Of a stretch of DNA of 37,836 bases, positions 24,228 through 32,703 are shown in pieces (position 1 is the stretch's first letter; each line of letters starts with the position of its first letter). Origin of the DNA: Caenispirillum bisanense (lineage in GTDB: Bacteria; Pseudomonadota; Alphaproteobacteria; Rhodospirillales; Rhodospirillaceae). The translations under genes were made by a program, and so were the position numbers. The DNA lies in the NCBI RefSeq assembly GCF_900230255.1, contig NZ_OCNJ01000003.1, forward strand, positions 1-37,836, read 5' to 3'. The notes beneath the pieces are model-generated. The model had not been told where the DNA came from. It did no database searches and saw only the letters and a program-made list of their open reading frames with translations.

Positions 24228-26915
24228 TTACTTGCCCTGGCGCGGTTTGCTCGCCTGCCTGCCCGGATTGGCTTGGCGGGCTTTCTGCGGTTCCGGCACC
24301 GCCACCGAGTTGAAGAGATGGAAGAGGTTATCGAATTCGACCTCCGTCTCCCCGACCTCGTAGGTAACCTTGACAACCTTGCGAAGGATTGACGAAAATA
24401 ATTTGCAGGTCACCTCTGCATTTGGGTCAAGATAGGCCGCCCAGAGCGGACAGCGAGCGATGGCGTTGAAGAACGGCGGGCGGTCTTTTCTACTGGGGAG
24501 ATTACGTAGGAATTCAGTGTCGCGCGTTACCGGGTTCTTCAGGCTGACGTTTTTGTCGTAGTCGGACAGATGGAGGAGCTCCTCCACATAAATCGAGTTG
24601 AGAAACAGGATGATTTGACGGTGTAGAAGATGGCCGAGATAGTAATGTTTCGCATCCAGGTCGTCGTCCTGGGCGCTTAGGCCGTAGAAGAAGCGTGTCC
24701 AGATGCGGGCCATCACATAGGGCGGCAGCGGAGGCGTCTTTGCCATGACGATCCTCCAAGCCTTCAGCGCCTTGTAGAATAGATAATCTGCGGATTGGTC
24801 CTGCTTGAGGCCCGAAGTGTCGTCTTTGTCGTCATCCTCAATGTCTTCAGGCGGTTCGGCGTCCTGGAAGTCCATCACCGCATAAGCTCGAATTTCTGCC
24901 GAGTTCTTGAGGATCGCCTTGATCCGGTCGGGACTGGCCACAATGTCCGCCAGGGCGCCTAGGACATTATGGATGCTGGCGTAGGTGGGACGCTCGCCGC
25001 TGTGCTTCAGGATGCGACTGAACGGAAGGGCGGCAAGGCTGGTGGCAGTCTCCGAAGGCAGGCGAGCCAGCAAGGAGTCGGCGGTGTTGTACCATTCGCC
25101 AAGCCCCCGGGCAGTTTTGTTATCTTTCGTCTTTTCCCAAACGGTATTGCGGAACGGCCTGATGAATTCCGGCGCACTATCCGGGCAGGGGCCCACGAGG
25201 GTGCCATAGTCGCCGTACAAACGGCGGATGGTCGCCTCGGTATCTCGGCTGCGGCGCGCCAGGGTCAAGGTCGTCCCCGACCGCAGGGCCTTGGCCGTGG
25301 GCTTGTCCGCGCCGCGCAGGATGACGGTCATATGGCGGCCCAACTCCAGTAACGAGCCCGGGCGGTTGAGCGCCAGATAGTCGATGGTGCCGCGCAGTTT
25401 TTTTGCATCCAGCAAGTCGCGACCATAATGCACGGCCACCTCGCGGAACTGACAGATGCGCAGCATGTAATCCAGCGCGTGGAGGGCCTGATAGCCACCG
25501 GCCATGCCAGCGAAAACCAGGAAGATCAGGTTGACATCGTCGGACGCCAGATCCGGTAGCAGGGTGTGCCCGGTTGACCACAGGTCGTTCCGGGTCAGGA
25601 ACTCGGCAAGGAAGGCAGCGAACTTCCCGCTGTCTGTCCGATACAAGTCGTCGCTGTCGGTATGGAGTCGGGCGTAAATGTCGGAGAACTGAGCAATGAG
25701 AGCGCGCTGGAGTTCCACCTTGCTGTCGGGCTTGGCGTTCTCGACGGTGTCGGCCAAGGCCGTCTCATCCCTGGCCATCAGAGACAGCAGGTTGACCACG
25801 GTGCGCACCGGTTGCCGTAGAATAAACTCGATCGCGACAACCATGGCGTTGCCGCGGTACCGGGACAATGTTTGGAACTTTTCGTAGAGGAAGCGCTCGA
25901 CCTCTACGGTGTTCCCGTCCTCCTCCGGCGGATCTCTAAGCACGATCTTGACCGTGTCGTGGACATCGCTGAATTTGGCCAAGCTGATCCGGTACGCTGG
26001 AGGAAGTATCTTCTGCAGATACTGGCCCTGCAAATGGCTGACCATGGTCTCGACAGGGCCAGCCATCTGGTGATCATGCCGCAGCAACCCCTCCGAAAAC
26101 TGCTCCCACTGCCTCCCGCGCACCAGCATGGCGTAGAGATCCATGTCGCCCGACAGGACGACGATCATGCGCGGTGAGGTCAGATAGCGGCGCAGGATTT
26201 CCAGCACCGTCCAGCCTTGCTCGAAATTTGTATCGATGTCGTCCAGCGCCACGATGAATGCCTGCTTTTTCAGGACAACGAGCGCCTTAGCGATCATGTC
26301 GTGGAAATTAGCTTCAAGCGATTGGCCCTCACCAGCCTTTCGTAAGCCTTGATCCATGGCATAGTGGGCGTCTTCCCATTGGTCGTCGGCCAGCTGCCGA
26401 TCCTTGCCGACACCGTCCAGCAGGCACAGGCCACCGGCCAGCTTCCGCAGCGCGTCCTCCCAGTCTCGACCGGCGGCATTTTCCCGCCACTGGGGGGCCT
26501 CACAGACCTTTTGCTGAATCCGGTTCAGGATCAGCAGGAATAGGTTCTCTTTGCTGCCGATCAGTGTCGGGTCGATCACGCCAAGGCTGACGAGATCACC
26601 CCCTTTCTCTTCGCAGAGATGGTCCAACGCGTTGAGCACGAATGTCGTTTTGCCGCTGCCGCGGGTGCCGTGAATGGTGATGGCACCATGGCGGCGGTCA
26701 AGGATGGTGGGATGGGAGCTTTTGGCGGTTGACTCGGCCCGCTCCAGTTGCTCCTCGACGATCTTCTTGAGGCGGGCGAATGCAGTGCGTTGGATGAACT
26801 CGCGGTCCCAGTTCGCGCCCTTGCCGGCGTCGAGCTTGCGGACGTCCAAGCTCTTTCTCACATCAAGGTAGATAGAGGGGCCGGCATCCTGCGTCGACTG
26901 TTCTTCCTTGGCCAT
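24228..26915 (-). CDS. rdrA: RADAR AAA+ ATPase RdrA
   Basis: This 895-residue STAND/AAA+-like ATPase has Walker A GTRGSGKTTFVLNALDHL at about 83-100, Walker B AFIVALDDIDTNFEQ at about 222-236, and a sensor-like MIVVLSGDMDLYAML. The large helical C-terminal part has no recognised enzymatic motif, matching RdrA. RdrA forms ring assemblies that stimulate the RdrB deaminase. The start ATG at 26915 is preceded by AGAGG. The gene is first in a two-gene operon and the recombinase lies upstream on the same strand, suggesting RADAR arrived as recombinase cargo. Confidence 0.92.
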   Translation of the reverse strand: MAKEEQSTQDAGPSIYLDVRKSLDVRKLDAGKGANWDREFIQRTAFARLKKIVEEQLERAESTAKSSHPTILDRRHGAITIHGTRGSGKTTFVLNALDHLCEEKGGDLVSLGVIDPTLIGSKENLFLLILNRIQQKVCEAPQWRENAAGRDWEDALRKLAGGLCLLDGVGKDRQLADDQWEDAHYAMDQGLRKAGEGQSLEANFHDMIAKALVVLKKQAFIVALDDIDTNFEQGWTVLEILRRYLTSPRMIVVLSGDMDLYAMLVRGRQWEQFSEGLLRHDHQMAGPVETMVSHLQGQYLQKILPPAYRISLAKFSDVHDTVKIVLRDPPEEDGNTVEVERFLYEKFQTLSRYRGNAMVVAIEFILRQPVRTVVNLLSLMARDETALADTVENAKPDSKVELQRALIAQFSDIYARLHTDSDDLYRTDSGKFAAFLAEFLTRNDLWSTGHTLLPDLASDDVNLIFLVFAGMAGGYQALHALDYMLRICQFREVAVHYGRDLLDAKKLRGTIDYLALNRPGSLLELGRHMTVILRGADKPTAKALRSGTTLTLARRSRDTEATIRRLYGDYGTLVGPCPDSAPEFIRPFRNTVWEKTKDNKTARGLGEWYNTADSLLARLPSETATSLAALPFSRILKHSGERPTYASIHNVLGALADIVASPDRIKAILKNSAEIRAYAVMDFQDAEPPEDIEDDDKDDTSGLKQDQSADYLFYKALKAWRIVMAKTPPLPPYVMARIWTRFFYGLSAQDDDLDAKHYYLGHLLHRQIILFLNSIYVEELLHLSDYDKNVSLKNPVTRDTEFLRNLPSRKDRPPFFNAIARCPLWAAYLDPNAEVTCKLFSSILRKVVKVTYEVGETEVEFDNLFHLFNSVAVPEPQKARQANPGRQASKPRQGK

Positions 26916-27336
26916 TTCGCGCCTCTTGCGGGTAATGAGGCGCTGACAATATGCCAGGGCGCGCTATGAGAAAAGCACCTATTCATATTGAAAGTGTCGT
27001 GTGGAATGCCCGCCGCGGAGGTAGGGGGCACGCGAGGCGGGCATCGTCTCTCGAGCCCGCGAGCAGATACCTGGCCTAAGCGGCACGCCGGCTTGCGAGC
27101 GGTCGAGATTGTCGGAAAGCTCAACCATGAACCGGTGTCCTCCGAGGTGATCGCCTCCTGGTCTCTGCATAGAAGACGGTGACCAAAGCCGGAAGCCACG
27201 CACCGGGTAAGGGAGATGCACTATTAATCGGCCGCTGGATTTCGATGTTTAGCAACCAATCGAGGTCCCGTGCGGATGCTTATTCTGGTAAGTCGGTGTC
27301 GTAGATGGACGGGAGTCTTTGCAATTGGCTACTTCG
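26916..27336. promoter_or_regulatory. Upstream region of rdrA (about 420 bp), promoter expected
   Basis: No gene is convincing in this stretch. The 100 bp next to rdrA are AT-richer, and on the minus strand include CACTTTCAATATG and CATATTG segments that could hold a promoter, but no clear -35/-10 pair stands out. A perfect 9-bp inverted repeat lies at 27006-27044. The distal half borders the recombinase stop. Confidence 0.45.
27006..27044. repeat. 9-bp perfect inverted repeat upstream of rdrA
   Basis: ATGCCCGCC (27006-27014) and GGCGGGCAT (27036-27044) are exact reverse complements separated by 21 bp. It lies about 90 bp upstream of the rdrA start, where it could be an operator or a terminator-like structure on the recombinase transcript. 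There is no T-run. Confidence 0.5.
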
Positions 27337-28965
27337 TCAATTCCCGATCTCCGTCACCTTCGGCACATCGAACTGCGCCCGCACCCGCACCATCCGCCGG
27401 TGGCCCTTGGGCGCTTCGGCATCTTCGACCGTCGTCACCTCGAACCGCTGCACGCAGGCCCGCAGCGGCACCGTGAGGCGGTGATCTTCGGGCATTAGCC
27501 GGAGTTGCATCAGCATTGCCTGGAACCGCCCCAGTGCCGCCTCAACCGCCGCCAGTGACGGCTGAAGGGCCTGCCGCTGTCGCTGATGCCGAGCCTGCTC
27601 ATGGGTCAGGCGCCGGATTTCCTGTTCCAGTTCGTCGAGCACCTGGCGCACGCTTTCCGTCCGCGCCCGTGGCCCCAGCGTGGTCAGTATGGCCTTGAGG
27701 GAGGCTCGCCGTTCGTCGATCTGCCGGCCGATATCCTCCAGGGCTCCATCATGCTCGGCACGCTCCGCGACCACGGCCGGCGAGGCGTAATAGGCCATGA
27801 TGTCGTCCGCCTTGAGCTGCTCCAGAGCGTCGATGCACAGCGGCATCAGCTCATCCCATTTGAGGTTGCGATTGGCGCAGCCGCTGACCGGGCAGGCGTA
27901 GTGGCGCCAATGCTGGGTGCGGATCTTCACGTCGTGTTCGGCGCAGTGCAGGCGGCCCGAGAACACCGGCAGGATCTTCTTGTGCGGCTGCTCTTGCTGC
28001 TCCAGGCGCCACTTTCGTTGCCGCGCGGCCGCGCGGGCCGCCTTGGCTTCGGTGTCCTCGATCTTGCGCTGCTCGATCACCTCCTTGCGGGCCGTCGAGC
28101 GTTGGTCGATCAGCGTCTGCACCCGGTCGAAGAGGGCAGCGTCGAGGATCGCCAGGTCGGGCACCGGGGCCAGCACCCATTCCTCCGGCGGCCGCGGCAC
28201 CGATAGGCGCTTGCCCGTCTCCGGGTGCTTCCGGAAATGCATGCGGTTGAAGGTCACCACGCCCTTGTAGAGCGTCTGGCGCAGGATACCGGTGGCGCGC
28301 GACGCCGAGCCGACGAGGGTGGTCACGCCCCACTTGCCGCCGGCAGGGGAGGGGATGCCGAGGGTGTTGAGGTCCTCACAGATTCGCTTCAGGCTCTTGC
28401 CCTCGGCGTAGGCCGTGAAGATCTGCCGCACTACCTCGGCCTGTTCCTGGTTGATGGCGCGGGCGCCGCGGATGGGTTCGCCGGCGGCGTCGAACCGCCG
28501 CACGATGTCGTAGCCGTAGACCTGGCCGCCGGGCACCGTGCCACGCTGGACCGAGGCGATCTGGCCGCGTCGGGTCTTGTCCGCCAGGTCCTTCAGGTAG
28601 AGCGCGTTCATGGTGCCCTTCAGGCCGATGTGGAGCTCGCCGATCACGCCCTCCGCGACCGTCTCCAACACTATATCGGCGAAGCTCAGGCGCTTGAAGA
28701 ATGTGGCGATGTCGCCCTGGTCGCGGCTGAGGCGGGACAGGTCCTCGGCGACGATGCGCTCGAACCGGCCGGCCAGGGTCTCCTTGATCAGGCGCTTGAT
28801 GCCGGGGCGGTTGAGCATGGAGGCGCCGGACGTCCCCTTGTCGCAGAAGATCTCCACCACCGTGTACCCGAGGCGCTGGCAGTGCTGCACGCAGCGAGCG
28901 ATCTGATCCTCGGTCGAGCCCTGCTGCTTGTCGGTGGAGTGACGGGCGTAGATGGCGGCCAACAT
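27337..28965 (-). CDS. Large serine recombinase
   Basis: This 542-residue site-specific recombinase starts at ATG 28965 (AGGGA upstream); the open frame continues further upstream but that part does not resemble the family. The resolvase domain has AAIYARHSTDKQQGSTEDQ with the catalytic Ser at about 10, and EDLSRLSRDQGDI at about 92-104. The recombinase domain (GGQVYGYDIVRR, GIPSPAGGKWGVTTL, TLYKGVVTFNR) follows, then a zinc-ribbon-like segment (LHCAEH...YACPVSGC) and a coiled-coil-like C-terminus. Such enzymes integrate or excise phages and islands between short att sites. It lies between RADAR and CRISPR-Cas, so it may mobilise one of them. Confidence 0.9.
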   Translation of the reverse strand: MLAAIYARHSTDKQQGSTEDQIARCVQHCQRLGYTVVEIFCDKGTSGASMLNRPGIKRLIKETLAGRFERIVAEDLSRLSRDQGDIATFFKRLSFADIVLETVAEGVIGELHIGLKGTMNALYLKDLADKTRRGQIASVQRGTVPGGQVYGYDIVRRFDAAGEPIRGARAINQEQAEVVRQIFTAYAEGKSLKRICEDLNTLGIPSPAGGKWGVTTLVGSASRATGILRQTLYKGVVTFNRMHFRKHPETGKRLSVPRPPEEWVLAPVPDLAILDAALFDRVQTLIDQRSTARKEVIEQRKIEDTEAKAARAAARQRKWRLEQQEQPHKKILPVFSGRLHCAEHDVKIRTQHWRHYACPVSGCANRNLKWDELMPLCIDALEQLKADDIMAYYASPAVVAERAEHDGALEDIGRQIDERRASLKAILTTLGPRARTESVRQVLDELEQEIRRLTHEQARHQRQRQALQPSLAAVEAALGRFQAMLMQLRLMPEDHRLTVPLRACVQRFEVTTVEDAEAPKGHRRMVRVRAQFDVPKVTEIGN

Positions 28966-29010
28966 GCTGATATTCCCTAGGCCTTTCGGACGGGCGGGAA
29001 TAATCGCTGT

Positions 29011-29029
29011 GGTCTTCGGCCGCAAGACC
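29011..29029. promoter_or_regulatory. Inverted repeat upstream of the recombinase
   Basis: GGTCTT and AAGACC flank CGGCCGC, giving a 19-bp near-symmetrical site about 45 bp upstream of the recombinase start codon, in promoter position. A site for recombinase autoregulation or for a dimeric repressor is plausible. Confidence 0.4.
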
Positions 29030-29070
29030 AAATGGCGATCGGGTGAGAAAAAATCTCTTGCGGCTGTGTA

Positions 29071-29170
29071 ATTTCTACGAGTTTCTACATGATGCGGTCG
29101 GTTTCTACGAATTTCCACGAGTTTCTACATGTTTCCACGAGTTTCCACGTCCTTCTACGACATTCTCCGT
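29071..29170. repeat. Array of 10-bp direct repeats
   Basis: Consecutive 10-base units follow the consensus RTTTCYACGA: ATTTCTACGA, GTTTCTACAT, a divergent unit (GATGCGGTCG), GTTTCTACGA, ATTTCCACGA, GTTTCTACAT, GTTTCCACGA, GTTTCCACGT, CCTTCTACGA and CATTCTCCGT. About eight clear copies keep an exact 10-bp step, close to one DNA helical turn. It is not a CRISPR array because there are no spacers. It could be a cooperative protein-binding site for recombination or regulation. Confidence 0.85.
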
Positions 29171-29190
29171 CGTCCCTGTGGCAGGATATG

Positions 29191-29220
29191 TCTGGTGGGC
29201 CCACTCGTGGACCCACCAGA
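29191..29220. terminator. Strong hairpin between repeat array and cas operon
   Basis: Two 14-bp arms (TCTGGTGGGCCCAC and GTGGACCCACCAGA) are complementary at 13 of 14 positions around a 2-base loop. It might end leftward or rightward transcription, but no T-tract follows on either side; a recombination or protein-binding site is equally possible. Confidence 0.45.
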
Positions 29221-29395
29221 CCGCCCGGTGGGCGTCCTGCCCTTACTCGCATGGCTGCGCCAAGCTCGACGGGTGAAAAAAGCTGCGCCTGTCCTGGATC
29301 GAGTCGGGGGTGCGTGGACATCCACAGGGAGGGGCTGGCGGGTGTGACGGCCCGGGGTCATTGGGCTCTCTCCAGGCGGGGGCGGTTCCCCAGGG

Positions 29396-29415
29396 GCACT
29401 TTCTCAGAAAGTTGC
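29396..29415. repeat. Small hairpin upstream of cas3
   Basis: ACTTTC-TCA-GAAAGT (29398-29412) is perfectly paired and can extend to GGC/GCC with one bulged T. It lies about 80 bp before the cas3 start and could be an operator near the cas promoter. Confidence 0.35.
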
Positions 29416-29494
29416 CACGCGGACTAAATATGGCTCGCGTTCCGCGTTGTCCTAATATCTAATACAGACATTGCGGGTAAATGGGGAGGGTCTC

Positions 29495-31702
29495 GTGCAC
29501 TACTACGCGCACAGCGGGGCCGGCCCTGTCGGGCCGGGGTGGGAACCCCTTTCGGATCACCTCGCCGAGGTGGCGGCGCAGGCGGAGGCCTTCGCCGGCG
29601 TGTTCGCAGCGCCCGAATGGGGCGCGGCCGCCGGCTGGCTGCATGATGCCGGCAAGTACCGGCTGTCTTTCCAGCGCTACATCCGGTCCGAGGGACCGGC
29701 CGCACCCCATGCGTCCGCCGGGGCGGCACTGGCGGTGGAGCGGTACGGGCCGATCGCCGGCACGCTACTCGGCATCGTGACCTCGGCCCACCACGCCGGC
29801 CTTCCCGCAGGGGAAGGGGAGGCCGCCTTCGCCGAGCGGCTGCACGACGGACGCGCCGCCGTGGCGCACGATCTTGCGCCCGAGGCGCAGTCCCTGCCCC
29901 TGCCGCCGCGGTTGCCGCCGCCGCCCTTCATGGCGCATCCGAAGGACTCGTTCGGCGCCGCCTTCTTTCTGCGCATGCTGTTCTCCACCCTGTGCGACGC
30001 CGACTTCCTGCGCACCGAGGGCTTTTGCGATCCCGCCCGGGCGGCGGCGCGGCGGGGGCCGCGGCCCGAGCTGGCGACCCTGGCGGCGGCGCTCGACGGC
30101 CACATGCAGCGGCTCGCCGGGTCCTCGTCGGCGGCGCCGGCCATAGCCGGTGCGCGGGCGGAGATCCTGGCGGCGGCTCGCGCTGCGGCGGGCGAGCCGC
30201 CGGGCGTCTTCTCGCTGACGGTTCCGACCGGCGGGGGCAAGACCCTGGCCTCGCTCTCCTTCGCCCTGAAGCACGCCGTGACGAACGGGCTGCGGCGGGT
30301 GATCTACGTCATCCCCTATACCTCGATCATCGAACAGACGGCGGCGGTGTTCCGCGAGGCCCTGGGGCCCGACCTGGCCGATGCGGTGCTGGAGCACCAT
30401 TCGGCGGCCCCGCTGCCGGCCGGCGGCGAGCGCATCGGCCCCCAGCGTGCGGCGCTGGCGGAGGAGAACTGGGACGCACCGGTGATCGTCACCACCACCG
30501 TGCAGTTTTTCGAAAGCCTGTTCTCTGACCGGCCGGGGCGCTGCCGCAAGCTGCACAACCTTGCCCGGGCGGTGGTGGTGCTCGACGAGGTGCAGGCGCT
30601 GCCGACCGCCCACCTCACGCCGTGCGTGGCGGCGCTGGAGCGGTTGTGGCGCGACTATGGCACGACCCTGCTGCTGTGCACGGCGACGCAGCCCGACCTC
30701 ACGGTCGGTTCCCTCGGCACCGCTCTGCCGCCGCCGCGCGAAATCGTCGCCGACAAGGCGGCTCTCTATGAGCGGTTCCGTCGTGTGACCACCGAGAAGG
30801 CCGGGCGGCTGTCCGACGACGCCCTGATCGAGCGGCTGCGGGGCGAGCCGCAGGTGCTGTGCATCGTCGATAACCGCGCCCATGCCGCCGAGTTGTACGA
30901 GCGTCTGGCAGAGGGGCGAGCGGAGCCCGACGAAGTCTGGCACCTCAGTGCCGGTCTCTGCCCTGCCGACCGCCGCCGCATCCTGTCCGCGGTGAAGCAG
31001 CGCCTGAAGGAGGGGCTGCCCGTGCGCCTGGTGAGTACGCAGGTGATCGAGGCCGGCGTCGACATCGACTTCCCCGTCGTCTATCGCGCTGCGGCCGGGA
31101 TCGACTCGCTGGCCCAGGCGGCCGGCCGCTGCAACCGCGAGGGCCGGGGGACCGGCCGGTTCGTCGTGTTCGACCACGACCGCAAGCTCTTCCTCCCCGA
31201 TCTGGAGCGACGCCGCACCCTCGGCCGGCCCATCCTCGCGGAAGACGGCGACCCGCTCGCACCCGCTCGTGTGGAACGCTACTTCGCGAGCCTGCTGGCC
31301 GTGGCGGAGACGGATCACAAGGCAGTCATGGGCTGTTTCGCCCGCAACATAGGGGCGGCCGGCCAATGGGACTTCCGCCGCGCCGCCGCCGACATGCGGC
31401 TCGTCGGCGAAGAGACGGTGCCGGTGATCGTGCCCGCCGAGGGGGCCGAAGCGCTGTGTGAGGAGTTGCAGCGTGCCGCCCGCGGCGGTTTCCCGGTGTC
31501 TCGGCAGGTGCTGCGGGCCCTGCAGCAGGTGAGCGTCTCGTTCTACCGCAGCCTGTTCGCCGCCCTCGACCGTGATGGTGCCCTGGGACGCCTGGGGCCG
31601 GGGGATGCCTTCGTGCGGCTGGTGACCCCGGATCTCTATGACAGCCGCCTCGGCCTTCGCCGCCGGGAGCAGGAGAGGAAGTACTCGGAAAACGTGCTGT
31701 AA
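29495..31702 (+). CDS. cas3: CRISPR-associated helicase-nuclease Cas3 (type I-C)
   Basis: This 735-residue Cas3 degrades DNA recruited by Cascade. The N-terminal HD nuclease is visible as WLHDAGKYRLSFQRY and TSAHHAGLPAGEG. The SF2 helicase has LTVPTGGGKTLASLSFALK (Walker A), VVLDEVQALPTAHL (motif II), LLLCTATQPDL (motif III), and VSTQVIEAGVDIDFP and LAQAAGRCNREG (motifs V and VI). I chose the GTG at 29495 (VHYYAHSG) because GGGGAGGG lies just upstream, rather than the TTG at 29471. It is first in the cas operon, as in most type I-C loci. Confidence 0.95.
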   Translation: MHYYAHSGAGPVGPGWEPLSDHLAEVAAQAEAFAGVFAAPEWGAAAGWLHDAGKYRLSFQRYIRSEGPAAPHASAGAALAVERYGPIAGTLLGIVTSAHHAGLPAGEGEAAFAERLHDGRAAVAHDLAPEAQSLPLPPRLPPPPFMAHPKDSFGAAFFLRMLFSTLCDADFLRTEGFCDPARAAARRGPRPELATLAAALDGHMQRLAGSSSAAPAIAGARAEILAAARAAAGEPPGVFSLTVPTGGGKTLASLSFALKHAVTNGLRRVIYVIPYTSIIEQTAAVFREALGPDLADAVLEHHSAAPLPAGGERIGPQRAALAEENWDAPVIVTTTVQFFESLFSDRPGRCRKLHNLARAVVVLDEVQALPTAHLTPCVAALERLWRDYGTTLLLCTATQPDLTVGSLGTALPPPREIVADKAALYERFRRVTTEKAGRLSDDALIERLRGEPQVLCIVDNRAHAAELYERLAEGRAEPDEVWHLSAGLCPADRRRILSAVKQRLKEGLPVRLVSTQVIEAGVDIDFPVVYRAAAGIDSLAQAAGRCNREGRGTGRFVVFDHDRKLFLPDLERRRTLGRPILAEDGDPLAPARVERYFASLLAVAETDHKAVMGCFARNIGAAGQWDFRRAAADMRLVGEETVPVIVPAEGAEALCEELQRAARGGFPVSRQVLRALQQVSVSFYRSLFAALDRDGALGRLGPGDAFVRLVTPDLYDSRLGLRRREQERKYSENVL

Positions 31703-31839
31703 GATTCTCTTGCCTGCTACGCTATCACACGATACACAGGAATAGCCGGGGCATGACGCGCCGTGGGTAGAAACCTGTGCATTGTTGTGATTGCGATCGG
31801 GCTGACGGTTGCCCGGTCGCTCTCCGCCAGGAGCAGCGC
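31703..31839. promoter_or_regulatory. Gap after cas3, possible internal promoter
   Basis: The 137-bp gap is large for this otherwise overlapping operon. TTGCCT at 31710-31715 with GATACA or TACACA about 15-17 bases downstream is a weak promoter candidate. TATC-ACAC-GATA forms a short inverted repeat. It could drive the small ORF and Cascade genes separately from cas3. Confidence 0.3.
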
Positions 31840-32019
31840 ATGCGTAAGTTCATCCGGTTCGAAATCTCGTACGGCCAGACGGAAGAAGGTGCCCCGCCGC
31901 ACCAGGAGCAGGTGCCGACCCTGCGGAAGCTCGTGGGGACGGGTTTGGTAACGGGCCTGCTGCGGCTCCTGTCACGTGCCGCCGGAGGGGGCGGTGGGGC
32001 TCCGGATTTGTCTGCGTAG
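31840..32019 (+). CDS. Small 59-residue protein between cas3 and cas5, unknown
   Basis: An ATG at 31840 with AGGAG upstream opens a frame of 59 residues starting MRKFIRFEISYGQTEEG, with TLRKLVGTGLVTGLLRLLSR and a Gly-rich tail. Codon choice has the strong third-position GC of real genes here. It ends 12 bp before cas5, whose own G-rich ribosome-binding site overlaps the gap, so it sits in the cas operon. No family is recognised; the middle could be an amphipathic helix. It is not part of the usual type I-C set. Confidence 0.6.
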   Translation: MRKFIRFEISYGQTEEGAPPHQEQVPTLRKLVGTGLVTGLLRLLSRAAGGGGGAPDLSA

Positions 32020-32031
32020 AAAGGGGGGGAC

Positions 32032-32703
32032 ATGACCAGAGGCATCCAGATCAAGGTGTGGGGCGATTACGCCCTGTTCAGCCGCCCCGAGTTCAAAACC
32101 GAGCGGGCGAGCTACGAGGTGCTGACGCCGTCGGCGGCGCGCGGCATTTTAGAGGCAGTGCACTGGAAGCGGGCCATCCGCTGGGTGATCGACCGCATCC
32201 ATGTGCGCCGGCCCATCCGGTTCGAGACCATCCGCCGCAACGAGGTGGCCGGCAAGGCGCCCTATACCTCGGCCCGCCAGGCGGCGCGGGGCGAGAAGCC
32301 CATGCCCTATCTCGTGGTCGAGGACGACCGGCAACAGCGCGCCGCCCTGGTTCTGCGCGACGTGGAATACGTCATCGAGGCCCACTTCGACATGACCGAC
32401 CGGGCGGGGCCCGGCGACAATCCGGCCAAGCACCTGGAGATGGCGCGCCGGCGCATCGAGCGCGGCCAGTGCGCCTGGCAGCCGAGCCTCGGCACCCGCG
32501 AGTTCACCGCCTTCTTCGGGCCCGTGGAGCCGGGCGAGCTGGAGACCGTGCCCGATGCCCTGCGCGGCGAGCGCGATCTCGGCTGGATGCTGCACGACAT
32601 CGACTTCGCCGACGGCATGACGCCGCACTTCTTCCATGCCGTCCTGCGCGACGGCGTGCTGGACGTGCCCCCCTTCACGCCCCGCGGGAGGGCCGCGTCA
32701 TGA
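32032..32703 (+). CDS. cas5c: Cas5 (type I-C, pre-crRNA processing)
   Basis: This 223-residue Cas5 of the Cas5c/Cas5d type starts at ATG 32032 behind GGGGGGG. Its N-terminal RAMP-like strand is seen in IQIKVWGDYALFSRPEFK, and the family segments SYEVLTPSAARGILEAVHW, RRNEVAGKAPYTS and CAWQPSLGTREFTAFFGPV are clear. In type I-C the Cas5 subunit replaces Cas6: it cuts pre-crRNA at the base of the repeat hairpin and stays on the 5' handle. Its stop overlaps the cas8c start by 4 bp (ATGA). Confidence 0.95.
   Translation: MTRGIQIKVWGDYALFSRPEFKTERASYEVLTPSAARGILEAVHWKRAIRWVIDRIHVRRPIRFETIRRNEVAGKAPYTSARQAARGEKPMPYLVVEDDRQQRAALVLRDVEYVIEAHFDMTDRAGPGDNPAKHLEMARRRIERGQCAWQPSLGTREFTAFFGPVEPGELETVPDALRGERDLGWMLHDIDFADGMTPHFFHAVLRDGVLDVPPFTPRGRAAS

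Larger units (their letters stand above)
28966..29494. promoter_or_regulatory. Intergenic control region between recombinase and cas3
   Basis: This 529-bp divergent spacer must hold the promoters of the minus-strand recombinase and the plus-strand cas operon. It contains a 19-bp inverted repeat near the recombinase start, an array of 10-bp repeats (29071-29170), a strong hairpin (29191-29220) and a second hairpin (29396-29415). Just upstream of cas3 is an AT-rich patch with TAATAT (29453-29458) and TAATAC (29460-29465), plausible -10 elements without a clear -35. I see no gene. Confidence 0.55.

Noticed and set aside
28966-29118. N-terminal extension of the serine recombinase
   Set aside because: Resolvase domains begin at the AAIYARHS strand just after the chosen ATG, and the extension is basic, unrelated sequence overlapping a likely operator.
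29071-29170. CRISPR-like array
   Set aside because: Units are 10 bp and contiguous without spacers, and do not resemble the type I-C repeat at the right edge.
29043-29276. Small protein-coding gene over the 10-bp repeats
   Set aside because: The frame merely translates the repeats and has no ribosome-binding site or codon bias.
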